From Artemia franciscana (Eukaryota; Arthropoda; Branchiopoda; Anostraca; Artemiidae): a stretch of DNA of 64,000 bases. The translations under genes and the position numbers were made by a program. The stretch is from contig NC_088883.1 of NCBI RefSeq assembly GCF_032884065.1, forward strand, positions 21,943,637 to 22,007,636, read 5' to 3'. The notes below the pieces were generated by a model. It did not search any database, was not told the DNA's origin, and saw only the letters and a list, made by a program, of their open reading frames with translations. Within the stretch, counting starts at the first letter, position 1, and each line of letters starts with the position of its first letter. Below, piece after piece: positions 22,711-57,790 of the stretch.

Positions 22711-23717
22711 TGTCTGTTCATTTTTTTTATTTTCTTTTATTTGAACACAAAATTCTCAGCAAAGACCATAAACAGTGTTGAAGATAAGCTTCGACTGAAC
22801 AATTGGTCCGGGGAAAACGCTAAGTGAGGCCAAGAAGCAAAATAATACATGTTTTTCTAACTTTTACAATATACGTTTTTTTTTCAATTTAAATTTTTTA
22901 CAAAAACTATTTTACTCATTTTCAGCAGAAGATAAAAATCCTTTTGTTTCTATTACCGGTTGATAGAATCAACGTAAATAAATGGACATACGTAAATTTT
23001 CCTACATCTGGTAGAGTGCTAACAAAATCTGTACTTTTTTCCAAAGATATAATTTCAAATATCTAAGATTCACCAAACCTATTTCAGCAACAAAAAGTTA
23101 TACCAAGACCGGTCCAGTCTCCGGCAATCAGCTGATTAAAAAAAAAAACAAGCTAATAACGGTAAAATCCGTGGAGTAGAGTTGGGAAAGGAAAAAGCTT
23201 AAAGAAAGAAAATTGGTAAAAGAAAAAGTAAGATTTGTTGTTCTTTCTTTTGGTTTACCACGGCCCTTGTTGGCTTTGATGTAAACCAATTGCTAGTATT
23301 AACATTCTTATTATCAAAGAAAATATATATAAGTTTATCTGAAGTAGCCTTATTTAGCTAAAAACGAGCTATTTTTATGCTTGAAAATAAGGGTAACGGA
23401 TAAACCAGAAATCAGATGGGAAAAAGACATATACCATTGGATTCTCCATTCAATGTCATTTTCCAATCTAACAATTGATTCTGTTTCAACTGTGTCTCAG
23501 CCCCTCCCTCCTTCTAATAGGATCAGATTTAGCCCAGGCTAAATAGGAAAAGTTTGCTGATCTTGTGAGTTTGTTTTTACGTTTTTTGTTTATTTTGTCT
23601 CATTTTTGTCTTTTTCTGTTCCATACATAATTATCTAATAGACCACAAAAACCCCCATATCAGGCTACCTAGGGTCATAAAGATGATAAATATTGTTCAA
23701 CTTTGTTTGAATCGCTC

Positions 23718-23719
<2 letters not shown>
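22711..23719. other. stretch without a gene
   Basis: Intronic AT-rich DNA. I see no open frame with protein-like composition and no repeat structure beyond short A runs. Confidence 0.5.

Positions 23720-23799
<80 letters not shown>
23720..23799 (-). repeat. homopolymer: 80 T on the plus strand
   Basis: An unbroken run of about 80 T. Read on the minus strand it is poly-A, but no minus-strand retroposon ends there. It abuts a plus-strand RT tail. It may be an insertion tail, or its length may be inflated by sequencing. Confidence 0.95.
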
Positions 23800-23802
<3 letters not shown>

Positions 23803-23804
23803 TA

Positions 23805-24168
23805 GCTTTTCTGATCAAGTTTAGTCCTAAAGCGTGGATGCTCCAAAAAAGACAGGCAAGGATTTGCTGAAAGAAATTGTATACGGATTATTTCGGGAAC
23901 CGGAATGACTGACGAGAAATGAAAAATGTGGTTCAATCACGCCTTTTAGGGCTACAATGAGAGAAAGACTCCGATGAGTAGGAGACATTCTATGGATGAA
24001 GGATGACAATGCCAGCCGTCTTTGCCCAAATGTAGAACATTCTCATCTCGGAATCGGATGGGAAAATGTCATAAGAAAAGATTTAAAGGAAATAGAAATA
24101 GAGGATGTATAGAAGGAGGTTTTGAATATATTGAGACTGCGACTGCGGAGGAGCCGTATCTGACTGAC
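23805..24168 (+). pseudogene. LINE RT tail, first of two head-to-tail copies
   Basis: Reads WMLQKRQARIC-like, then EKCGSITPFRATMRERLR-like and ILWMKDD blocks, then IGWENVIRKDLKEIEIED, all broken by frameshifts. Same tail family as 15280-15935. It runs into a second copy at 24169 at the motif CTGACTGTATCTCAAACAGC. Confidence 0.8.
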
Positions 24169-24520
24169 TGTATCTCAAACAGCAAGCTATAAGAAAAATA
24201 TGGTTCAATCCCACTTTCTAGGGATACAATGAGAGAAAGGTTCAGACGGCTAGGACATGTTCAATGGATGAAGAATGACAGACTGCCAAAGATAGTCCTT
24301 ATAGGCCAGCCGTTTAAGCCAAGACGTATGACATTTCGTTTCGGAATGGAGTGGGAGGATGTAATAAGAAAAGATTTAAGGGAAATAGAAACTTCTTATG
24401 AGGGTGTAAAGATGGAGGCTTTGAATAGATTGGGACTAGGGCCGAGGAGGAGCGTGTTAGCTATTTTGGACTCCGGCGGCTTGGTGATACAGTCAGTTGT
24501 TAGTAGTAGTAGTATTTAGC
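24169..24520 (+). pseudogene. LINE RT tail, second head-to-tail copy
   Basis: Better preserved: MRERFRRLGHVQWMKNDRLP, KIVLIGQPFKP, FGMEWEDVIRKDLREIETSY, VKMEALNRLGLG and a 3' end of (AGT)n. The open frame covers 24229-24519. It is the C-terminal tail of the RT only, and ends 184 bp before USP exon 6, antisense to it. Confidence 0.88.
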
Positions 24521-24703
24521 ATAAATACTAGGTTCTCACCTTCTCCTGTTTTTCACAAGAAATGAGCGTTAACAAAAAATGTCAAGGGCAAACAAAAGGA
24601 TTTAAAGTCATACATGGATCTTGGGTTAGGTCAGGGCAGTGAGGCTTTTCTAGCGTGTGTTTAGCACATGACTGTTCTAAAGCTAAAAAAAGAAACAGCC
24701 AAC

Positions 24704-47243
<22,540 letters not shown>

Positions 47244-48045
47244 CTATTGGAAAATTAAATAACAAAAATGATTTGCAATTATGTCTGAAATTTCAACAGT
47301 AACAACTATTGATTGACTGATCATTCCATTTTTACTGTTCTACCAATGAAATATGAGTCATCTCTGATTTTTATGTTTTTTTAGTTTGTTTTTGCTTAGT
47401 GTTCAGTTTTAGGCAAACACCTCTTTCTCAAATTTCATGATTTTGCGAAATAATAGTAGTTTTAGAACTTTTCAAAGTTGACTGTTGTATCGCATGACTG
47501 TTAGGACCAATCTACAGAAGCCTACAAAAACACATTTTTTAAAGTCCTTATCAAAGAATCTTTGAGCCCTTAAACTGTAGAATGGAGGAGTTTGCTGAAA
47601 ACATGAAATACAATCAGTAAAATAAATTACTCAGCATTTTTAAGCCCTTGAGCTAGTGTATGAAGGAAAATTGCATTTCAGATAATACATTATCTTTGTA
47701 AACAATGGGCTATCTGCACTACAGGAACAATAAATACTTTTTTTTCTTTCTTTTTTTTCTCTCAAACTTAAGTTTATTGTGAAAGAGTTATAAGGGTTTG
47801 GCCTCTGCTGTTACCCTAGAAAATGTGTACTTTAGACTAGGTGATGAATATAACGTTACATTGGAAAGCTGCATTTGATGATTCCCTAAGGCCAAAAAAC
47901 AGGTCTTTTGCTTGACCTTGACTCAGAGTATACAGTGTAGGAAATGAAGTGGAGTTTTATAGTTGATTTCAGAGAGGATTATTTAAAGATTTTTGGGAAA
48001 GTATGGACCTTAGTCTAGATCAATGAATATAGCATTAATTGAATG

Positions 48046-48296
48046 AATTAGCGTTAATATTATCATATTATTAATATATTTAATATAAATTATTAATATA
48101 AATATATAAAATTAATATAAATATTAATATATATTAAATATATTAACATAAATATAATTAATATAATTATCAATATAAATTAAATATTAATATAATATTT
48201 ATTAATATAAATATATATTATATAAATATAATTATTAATATAATATATAAATATAAATTATTATTATTTATATAAACTAAATTGAAATTAGCATTA
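48046..48296. repeat. AT-rich expansion (copy 2)
   Basis: About 250 bp of A/T words such as TTAATATAAA and ATTATTAATA, the partner of 3765-4015. Length and sequence are nearly the same in both copies, which is unusual for a simple-sequence tract if the two copies had separated long ago. Confidence 0.8.
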
Positions 48297-48705
48297 ATTA
48301 AATGAATATAGCATTAAATTGGAAAACTGCATTTGATTGCATTTGGCGAAAACTCAAGTTTTTTCCTCAACCTCAAGTCAAGCCATACAGCATAGGAACT
48401 GAAGCGAAGTATTACAAACAATTTTGCAGAGATAATAGTTTTATATATAATTTCTGCCAAGTTTCGTTTTCTTCAAACCACGATTCTGCTTTGAAGTGGG
48501 AAGTTCAATCTGACAAGGAAGTAGGGACCAGTTTCAAACTCAAGTTAGACTACAATCTATAAGTACTTAAGATCTATAATTATTATCTTACTCCATTACC
48601 AAAATATTTTCTTTCAAAAACAAATAAAATCTTAAATTCAATCACAGCACCCAGGCTGCAGCAGCTAAGGCAAACCAAAATGTTGGTATTATCAAATGCA
48701 TAATT

Positions 48706-49375
48706 TTGAGTCAGTCTCCTACAATTATAAGTAAACTTTACAAGAGCCTTGTGAGAAAAAGATTAGGATTTAGAATGTATAACAAAACAACGCTTAATAT
48801 AACGGGCCAGTTAAGGTTTGTATCTGTCCAGAGACAGACAACAAAATGCGTCAAATGGTTCAAAGATAATGAGTATGTATGCCAATTGTAGACCCTCAAG
48901 CTACTAACTTTAACATTTCATCAATGATGAGGTGAAACGGTAATAACCTATAAGCAGTGGTGTTAAATCACAAATATTTATGGGGAAGGGGACAAAATGT
49001 ATTTCTCAAAATCTAGGGGGTGCAAATTTGTCCTGTTTTATTCAATAAAAATACCAAAAAGAGAATTTACCATTGAAATACCACAAAAAGATACTTTCAG
49101 AATCTAGGGTGGGGGAAAATCTGGGACGGGGACACATGCCCCCCCAATAGAAGCCACTGCCTACAAGCTGCTCAAGTCTGATGACAAAACCTGTCCCAGT
49201 CTGCAGAGTCATCGAGTACCAGAGGTCATTAAGCAAAGCTGCTCCACAAGAATGCCAAACAAGAAAAATAAATTATTTTTTCCACAATTGTATCATAGGC
49301 CTGTGGAACAGTGTAAGCAAGATAACTGTGACTTCACCAGCTGTTGACAGCTTCAAAGCCAATGACAAGGATTGA
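48706..49375 (+). pseudogene. LINE RT C-terminal fragment (copy 2)
   Basis: Duplicate of 4425-5094, with the same KLYKSLVRK and GLWNSVSK blocks and the same stops. Confidence 0.75.
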
Positions 49376-49427
49376 GTGACAAACCATAGCTCACACTATG
49401 GGATACAGCACACGTTCTTTGCCCCTA

Positions 49428-49528
49428 TTATCACTAAATGGCATATCATCACTAAATGGCATATCATCACTAAATGGCATATCATCACTAAATGGCATAT
49501 CATCACTAAATGGCATATCATCACTAAC
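49428..49528. repeat. 18-bp tandem repeat, about 5.5 units (copy 2)
   Basis: Same array as 5147-5247 with no change in unit number, which argues for a very recent split between the two copies. Confidence 0.95.
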
Positions 49529-49750
49529 TTGCATCTCAACTGTCAAAAATCTTTGTGGGCAAACTCCTTATATTCAGCTTTAGAAGAGTCAGTCACCTCA
49601 CAGGGAGTCATGACGGGAGCAAACAATTTTGTAGAGGGTATATTGACCACCTGTCTAAGGTTATCACTTGGTTCAATACCCCCAAGCACAAAAAAAAACT
49701 GGAACATCAAATGTTTATTAACTTCCCATTGTAAATCCTAACCGTCTTAG

Positions 49751-50326
49751 GATGAGATACTTGTACTTGTGGTGGGAGTCAGGCGTTTCCGCCTCGCCCA
49801 CCAACCAGGGAACTTGTAACCTGTTTGGACCAGGTTTCACGACCTGTTGTCAATTGCTCTGCAAACAGGGGCCACTGGGCCGACCATCTAAGTCCAAATT
49901 TTTTAAAGCTACCAATGGGATCCAGGTCAGACTTGATCAGGGTCCACTAGTTCTTCTTTCGCAATCCCTGATGTCTCTTCCAAGAGTCATAGGGCTCAAC
50001 TAGAAGGATTCGATGGGGCCGGTATTCTGGTGGTCTCTGCAGGACATGCCCAAGCCATTCTAAGCGGCACTTTTTGACAGTGGTAGCAAAATCTCTTCTA
50101 ATCTTACAGAGTTGGCGAATATCAGAGTCAGAAATACAATCTTGCCGGCAAATTCTAAGTATTTGGCGTAAGCATCCATGTTCGAAGGCAGCTAATGCTC
50201 TCTCGTGTAGAAGCTTCAAGGATCAAGTTTCGCATCCATAGAGTAGGATGGTTTGGACCATGGCCGTACAAATTCGACTTTTAGTCGGAATGGAGATTTC
50301 TCGGCGGTTTCAAAGGGTCAGATGAG
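49751..50326 (-). pseudogene. LINE RT C-terminus and 3' region (copy 2)
   Basis: Duplicate of 5470-6045. The upstream part has lost the open frame, so the readable protein starts at KLLHERALAAFEHGC. The WLGHVLQRPPEYRPHR block is the same. Confidence 0.85.
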
Positions 50327-52766
50327 ACAGTAAATATTAATAAACAAACATTAAATAATGATAATCAGGATGGATTTTGTGCTTATGAATACACCCTTGA
50401 ATATTTTTGTTCTGTATTATTCATTTGTATTCTTTTAATAACCACATTGTAGCTTTTATTGGAAAGGTACACCATCTAGTTGGATGAACGAAAGAAAAGT
50501 AAAGGGGGAATATATATCAAATTGTACTATCTTGAATGGCAAAGAAGAATTTTTCTATGGGGTCAACAAATCCTGAAGTTTGTGATTTAGCAGCCTTGTG
50601 ATCCTATATTTAAATCCTTAAGACAGTAAAGAGGGCTTACAGATCAGCCACTTTCCATTAGGACCAAAAGTTGTTGTTCTACATGAATCAAACATTTGGA
50701 AACCTAATCTACAGCCAAAATTAAGGGTAAGAAGCTGATTCGAAGCAGCTTTCTAAGGTCCATCTTTTTAAGGTTTTAGATTCTATGAAGGCAAGTCTGA
50801 TTCTATGATTCTATGAAGGCAACTTGAAAAAAAAAATTACTGAAATATTGAAAATGTCAACTCAAGGTAACCATGGAGACATGTTGATTTGCAAATATTT
50901 TACTGGATCAGATAATAGTCTTTTTAACACAGATTCTGTGACTCATCAAACGAGAAGACATCAAAAAACTGTTTAAAGACACAGTTAATACTGGGAAATA
51001 CACAAACTGTTTAACTAAATAAGTAATTAATGACTGGAGTGGACTAGCCTAGGTGAAGACAAGGTAACTGCTCCAATTACAACATCACCCTCATCAGAAT
51101 TGGATACACATTAGAACGACAGACCATGGAAATAAGATTGAATTTACTGTACACTCAACAAACAAGTAACTCATTCATGTGGCATGTCATGTAAGTTTCA
51201 GTGAAATGATGTTTTATAAAAACATAAAATATTTGTTAGTTTCAACAGAAATTATGCATAACTTTCGTCAACTCAATTAAAGTACAATTTAAAATGTAAT
51301 TAAAATATCCATAATTTTAACTATTTCCTCAATAATCCACCATTTTGCTGAATAGTAGATTTACTCTGCATTTTTTTTCTTTACTGTACAATTAAACCTG
51401 AGACTTTCTGTAATTTTTTTTTTAAAGCATACATTCCAAAAATGAATGGGAAAAAAATTTTGAAACCAATTAAACCAAGTCCTATTTAAAATGAGTTTCA
51501 TAGAAACATTAAATGGAATTGGTTGTTCTATTGCTTTTGTTTAGAAAAGGAATGGCACTGTAAATTTACCTCAACTTTTTTAACATTATCAAGCCAGACA
51601 TGAAGGGAAGATAGAGAGGTAGAAAATTAAATGTACCTGTAAGAGCTAAAGGGTCTGAACCCACTCTTCCCGAAATTTCTGTTTGACTTGTAAAAACATA
51701 ACAAATTGCATATAAACAAATTTTTGCTATGTTAAGAAACAATTTTGCACCCCCTCCCCTCAATCCCCCTACGAAAAAATATCCCTGAATAAAATTTCGC
51801 TTTTTTGATTGATCTGATCTGGTTTATGTAATAGAGTTTTTTTTATGGATCAGGTTTTTGTAATAAAGATTCTTCTTTTTGTCTGCTCTCTCTGATAAGA
51901 TTTATGCACCTCACAATACAATGGCCTCTAATGAGGTGAATAATTGCACCTTGGATATCTCAAATTACCATTAACTGGACTTGCAAGCAACAGGACAATG
52001 ATGTTAGTTATGATTTCAACCCAATAAAAAATGAAACAAAACATAGAAATAGCTCATTGTCATTTGACATGAAGGAACGTGTTTTAAACATCAGCCTACT
52101 ATTAATCTAATGCTTTTACTATACTCTTACCACTTATACTGGGGCTTTCAAGTTTAGTTTCCATGATTTATCACACCAATTAGTGTCTTTACCTTTCTTG
52201 AGTGTGCTGGCAGATGCAGAAGTAGCACTGCTGTCAATGGGAGTTCCACAGTGACACAACCTTGTTTGAAAAGAATGCAGTTGTGCTTCTTTCCAAAGTG
52301 ACTTCAACCCATAATTAGCAGCTATGGCTGCAGAACTCTTATATTTTGGTCTCAGTATTTTTCCCCTTTATTGACTGACTATTGAGTCTGACTAAACCTT
52401 GGTAGAATTTGCTAATAACTTTATTCAGTCTTCTGTTTTGTTTCAATTAATGAGTGCATGTTGCTTGATGACAGAGATGACAATCTCAAAAAGCACACCT
52501 GCCTGATACATGTTCTTTCCTTGAAATAGACTTGGAATGCTAACCCTTATTGATTTTTTCCCTCAAGAAAAAGGCAATGGCAACTTGCTGACTGAGGTCA
52601 TCCATTGTTATGAATACTTGAATCCAGCAAAATCAATAAGTTTTATCTTACTTCAACCTATAAAGTTGGAAGCATTTCATCTCTATTATAACAATTATAC
52701 CTCCATTTACTTTTGTATAATGCATTAAAATAACTCGGAAGTAATGGAACAATTACAGACATAATT

Positions 52767-53760
52767 CAACAGATGCAAGAATCTCAACTACCCATCTCAA
52801 CTGAATAAGCAACAGCTTCCAACACTTCAGTAAAGATGATATCAGCAAGAGAGCTGATATCATAATGGCTTATAAGCTTTTGAACCCTGACTTTTTGAAA
52901 ATGAGCAAAGCTTTTGAAAACAAACAAACGTTTATTTTTGATGTTGTTAAAGTGAGAAGAGATGTGCCCCAAGGCACAGTCCTGGGCTAAACTCTATTCA
53001 GTATATTCATTAAAAATGGAATCCCAAACATTAGAATGAAATAAGCCTTTATGCAGACAATTCAAGAGTAATTAGTTCTGTAAAAACACCAGATAAGATA
53101 GAATAATAGCAAAATTTAAAGTCACATAAGCAGAATTGAACTTTTCTGCTTATTGGACAAAGATTTGGAAGCTGGAGTTTAATTTCAAGAAATGCAAAGC
53201 AATCCGCTTTGGTACAAGTAACCCAAGACAAAAAAGGAGTTAAAAGATGGAACAAGGTAGCCCTGTTGAATGAGACCTGGGTGTACTAGTTGATTAAGAA
53301 TTGATATTTAACCTCCAGACTCGGGCTGCTGCTACAAAGGCTAGTTAAACTCTTGATATAATCAAGAGTTTGACAAAAATATTTAATACAAAATATAAAA
53401 TAATTACATAATACTTAAACACAAAATAGTTAGAACAACATACAAAAATCTCAATGGTCATTCCCTTGCAGTTGTTATGAAACTTCTTAAAGGATTGATT
53501 CAGCATAAGCTAGAATTTGGGTGCATTATCAACCCAATTAACAAACTTGACCAAGAAACTCTACAATTAGTTCAAGGGCATACAACAAAATGCATCAAAG
53601 GTCTTTATAACATCCCATATCCCTCCTGGTTTGAGAAATTGAAATTAAAAACTCTGGCAGATTGCCAAATGAGAGTGGGACATGATTATGATATTCAAAC
53701 TGTTTGAATATAAAAAGTCTATCCCTGGCATATTTCAAGAAGCATGGCAAGACTGCTCAA
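52767..53760 (+). pseudogene. LINE RT fragment, fuller copy (copy 2)
   Basis: Same motifs as 8480-9174, then beyond the duplicated block MKLLKGLIQHKLEFGCIIN, LQLVQGHTTKCIKGLYNI and LKLKTLADCQMRVGHDYD, the RT C-terminus (LVRPHLEYG, VQRRATKxIxGL, LGLPSLxxRRxRGD). An uninterrupted 76-codon frame covers 53477-53707; the rest is broken. Plus strand, antisense to the USP gene. Confidence 0.85.
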
Positions 53761-55292
53761 AATTATTTTCTAGTCAAGTAGAGAATTTTAGAAACTCATT
53801 AACAGGATACAGTTCCTTTTGGCAATGTGGATTCATTAAAACCATCAGCTGAAGGAGTAGTGCAACAAGCCCAGGCAAGCAGTTTGGGACTCACCTAGCA
53901 GACTATACTTATCAACAAGCAACTACAGCATCATCATATTGGTAGTAAGTCCGGTTTAAGGTGAATTGAAACATTTTGACAAGTAGGCTATAAATAAAAC
54001 TGGGAAAGTTTCTTCAACTCAAATAATAATTACCTAAAACCCTCTGATTCTAAAACTTTGTATTACAAATGTATGCAAATTTCAAATCCTGTTTGCCATC
54101 TTTCTTGTATGTTTGAAGGTCTTGTAATGATTAAGGTAAATTTGCTGTGATTGACAACATCTAAAGGAAACATAATAATAAGATGAAAGTAGCACCATAA
54201 GATTCTCCATTTTGTGATCTTCCCAAAAATAATGGTCACTTTTCTGGAAATACACCCCCACCACTTCATGGTTCCAGATAAAGCCCTATTACTATGCATT
54301 ATTATTACTATTACTATTGCAACATTAGATAAAAAAAAATATTATTTGAAATAGTTTTAAAATGAAGGTAACAATGGAAAGAAAATTGGTCATTTTGATT
54401 AATCCAACTTACAGCACATTATAAAGTAAGAATTTCAATGTTTTAGTATTTTATCTTAGTTTTGTAAATATACTGTATATCCTTTTCTTTAGCTTTTTAA
54501 TACCCTGGACTGGCAGGGGAGATGGGAAGGGGTATATATTGTAAGAAATGACCACAGTATTTGGAAAGGGATTCCATGGTATTTTTATGTATTCTAGGAC
54601 TATACTCTGGACCATAGGGGAGGTGGGAGGCCAAATATAGTCAGAAGCAATCATGTGAAGGGGAAGAGAATAAAATAGAGAATCTGATGGTGCTACCTTA
54701 TTTTATTAGCATGATCACTTTGGATATGATCCACCAAAGTAAATTGACCTTACAAAATTCTAAGATAAATAACTTCAGATTACATGTTGATGATTGATGA
54801 AGTAATTGCCTAGAGGGTAAAATTAAACCCACCAGATTTTCCCAGCAGTGTAGCTAATTAGAGTTTGCAATCTGTCAAGTTTAATATAGCAGCTACTTTT
54901 TTGGGGTCTTCTTAGTCCATCATAGGCTATTAATGAATGCAATAATACACTGATGAACATGACAGACTTAGTGTGCTAGATAGCTCTATTGTTTGTTTGA
55001 TCATATTCTGTTAAGATAGAATCTGTTTTTCAAATGCTGTGACCTATTTACAATTCAATATTTTGACTTGTAATATTTTTGTTTCATTCTATAAAGGTAG
55101 TGAGCCAAGCATCTACCTTAACTCTTAAGAGTCATTTGCCTTAATTCCAAATCTCTGATTTAGTGACAGCTTGAGATGTTGTTGCAGAGAAGTGTTTTTT
55201 GTTAGATTTCGTAGATTTTCAAAAAGATTTTTTAGGTTTTAGCCTAGGACATAGCTTGAACCTGTTTAGTTTCATTTCCTGATTAGCTGAAT
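53761..55292. other. stretch without a gene
   Basis: AT-rich. Short frames on the minus strand at 54063-54299 and 54451-54654 show no domain. Nothing repetitive is obvious. Confidence 0.5.
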
Positions 55293-55959
55293 ATGTCCAG
55301 CAAAGCAAAGCGTGAACACATAAACTCAGTAAAAGGCCATGAAAGGTGTGCTGCCTGTTCTTCAGAATTAGATGAGGGGTCCTCTACCATAGAGTGTGAC
55401 ATTTGTGAGAAGTGTTTTTTTTTGGTAATTATCTGGACCTGTCTCCAGGAGAATATAAATTATTAAGCAAGATGATGCAATCCCTTGCTTGTTCCTAGTC
55501 ATGTCCAGTCAGCAAAGTTAACCCTCCCCCTCCCCCTTTAGTGAGTAGGCTATGACAGAAAAGCTAGCTTTTGTTAGGAATAATTCCTAGAAACCTTTCA
55601 GGAAAGACCTCAAGAGGGAGTTTGGCACCAGTAGTCAGTTAACCCAAACATGTTCCCAACTGAGAACTAAGCTTAAATTTGACATTTCTGCTTAGTTTAT
55701 TGATATTGCCAATAGGGTATCACACATTGAAAATTCACTACAATCAATGTGCTCTGTTTCAACAACTGTTCAGGAGCTAGTGGTTTCTACAGTGTCTTCT
55801 CAATCGTCTCATCTTCATGCAGCCCAATTAACTGAAACTAATGTTCATCAGATAGCATGTTCAGAGTGCCAGTGTTTCAAAAGATGTTTTAATATTGCTG
55901 CATATGGAATCACCACCCAGACTAATGATGCAGTTTTCTTGTATAATTATCTACTATAG
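55293..55959 (+). pseudogene. CR1-like ORF1 with PHD finger
   Basis: The start reads MSSKAKREHINSVKGHERCA, then CAACSSELDEGSSTIECDIC and EKCFF, and after a frame slip GNYLDLSPGEYKLLSKM with SWSCPVS. The Cys spacing (CxxC...CxxC...C...CxxC-like) fits a PHD finger. Further on, NRVSHIENSLQSM and FNIAAYGITTQTNDAV resemble the coiled-coil and RRM-like part of LINE ORF1 proteins. Confidence 0.72.
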
Positions 55960-56410
55960 AGGTGATATTGGAGCCCCTCCCCTCTCAGCCAAAGTAAAAA
56001 GACTTTCAAATAGCAATTAACCATCTGGTAGCTGCCTCTTCTTTTCTCTGTGACATTAGCTGAATTTACAAGGCAAATAATACAGAAACCCTTTGAAAAA
56101 CAAGGATCAATCAGTTTCTAAGGTGACAGTCGAAGGGAAGATTGAATAGAGCACAGAGCTCTAGTTGAGGAGTTAAAACACAGAAAAGCTAATGAAGAGG
56201 TAGATTTGATAATTGGTTAGGGTGCCATTATTCAAAAAAACTTGCCAGTTGGAGCAATTCCCCTGAATGCTCCCATGTCCCACTATTATCAGTGCCTCCT
56301 TCTACCTCTGTTAGTCGCTTAAATGTTTATGGACTAGCATCACCAAATTTTGTCTCTCAACTGTCCACAACCTTACCAGTCCTTTGGTTCCTGCTTACTG
56401 TAGTCCTGTA

Positions 56411-56725
56411 TCCTCTCAGACTTCTACCTCACAAGGAATTAGGTTCCTTGGCTCCAATGTTGATAGCCTCCCAAATAAGGTTTCTGAACTTTCCTTTCAT
56501 ATGATATCAGAAGAAGTGGATGTTGGAGCAATTACCAAAATTTCACCAAAAAACACCTTGTCAAACTCATCTCCTGATGAAATCAAGATCAATGGTTACC
56601 AATCCTTTTCTAATCTGAATTCCCCACTTTGCCACAGAGCAGTGTGCTTTTATATAAGAGATGGACTAAAGGTTACTCTTATTCAATTTAATTCTTTGAC
56701 TACTGATGAAATTGAGTTTGTGTAA
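56411..56725 (+). pseudogene. CR1-like endonuclease fragment
   Basis: Reads IRFLGSNVDSLPNKVSELSF, VDVGAITKISP and CFYIRDGLKVTLIQ. It matches the CR1 endonuclease start (xxNVRSLxNKxxEL, DIIxITET, GVxxYVRxxL). The catalytic Glu position is Lys here. It stops at TAA 56723-56725. Confidence 0.78.
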
Positions 56726-56979
56726 GTATAATTTCTTCAGAAAAGGGGAAATGTAACATCCTGCTATGATTTGATTGCTTTAGTGAATTAGTTATTGCTT
56801 TGCTTAGATTTGTTTTGTTGCTTTCTTACTTGTTGATTATATTATGTTTACAGGGCTTGGGTCAAATTTTACCATTAACTATATCAGAGTTCTACAAAGG
56901 AGAGGCCCATTTATTTCATCTTGTGAAGAAGACATTAATGATAACCTGCCATTCAATTCATCTCCCATGTCAGTAGGAG

Positions 56980-57600
56980 ATTATATCTGAAGTAGAAGAT
57001 TATATTGGTGTTCATTTTGATTCTAGTCTTAGGTTTGACAGGCATGTCTCTGAAGTAACTCTTAAGGCAAACTATCAGCTTTTATGTCTTGGATGCAATT
57101 TCCATAAGTTTAATCTCCATTCATTCATTGCCATTTATAAATCAACAGTTTGACCTATACTCGAATACAATTCATCACTATGGTATCCACTGAATAAAAA
57201 AGACAGAGCAAGGGTTGAAAAAAAATACAGCAAAGAGCAACTAAGCTTGTACCTTATTTGAAATGTTTGCTGTATGAAAATAGACTGCACAGGCTAGGAT
57301 TGCCAAGTCTCCAATTCTGAAGGGATAGGGCAGACATTATTATCACATTTCGCATAATCAAAGGCATTGATAATATAGTTACATCCCAGTTCTTCACATT
57401 TAATGACACTAACAGGACCCATTGTCATCACATACATTGTACCCCTCACTTTCAAAAAGGGAAATAGGCCAGCATTCATGTTAAAGCAGGGTGTGGAAGC
57501 CATGGAATGACCTTCCACATGAAACATTTCTAACAGATGACATAAATAGATTCAAAACAAAACTAGCAGAAACCCATTTTCACAGTAAATCATATTTAAA
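56980..57600 (+). pseudogene. CR1-like RT C-terminus
   Basis: Reads YIGVHFDSSLRFDRHVSEVT, KANYQLLCLGCNFHKFNLHS, FIAIYKSTV-PILEYNSSLW and YPLNKKDRARVEK. This is the LGVxxDxxLxFxxHI...LYKSxVRPxLEYxxxxWxP block. Frames are broken after 57230. Confidence 0.82.
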
Positions 57601-57790
57601 TTGTTTATAGTATTATTTGTCAGTGTTTGTTGTAGTTGTTATTTTCATAGATTTGTATGTGTGTATTATGTTGTCAGCATTGTCATACCTTCTTTTTATT
57701 ATGTTTAGTGCAACAAGCTTGAAAGCCTACTGTATTTGGTATTAATAAATACCCTTGTTAAGTTCCAGCTTAAGAAGTCAACCCACTACT

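Larger units (their letters stand above)
55293..57790 (+). mobile_element. CR1-like LINE with a PHD finger and an internal deletion
   Basis: Order on the plus strand: ORF1 with a PHD-type zinc finger from ATG 55293; an ORF1 coiled region and a CFNIAAYGI block (55700-55959); endonuclease (56411-56725); then directly the RT C-terminus (56980-57600) and a 3' tail ending near AATAAATACCCTTGTTAAG. The RT core, including the YADD motif, is absent. PHD-finger ORF1 plus this RT end fits CR1-type LINEs. Confidence 0.8.

Noticed and set aside
51570-51636. 67-bp exon candidate on the minus strand (also at 7280-7346 in copy 1) whose phase would fit USP exon 1
   Set aside because: Acceptor and donor look fair, but the ~22 hydrophobic residues show no similarity to a USP N-terminus and it borders a G-rich dispersed repeat; a phase match happens by chance one time in three.
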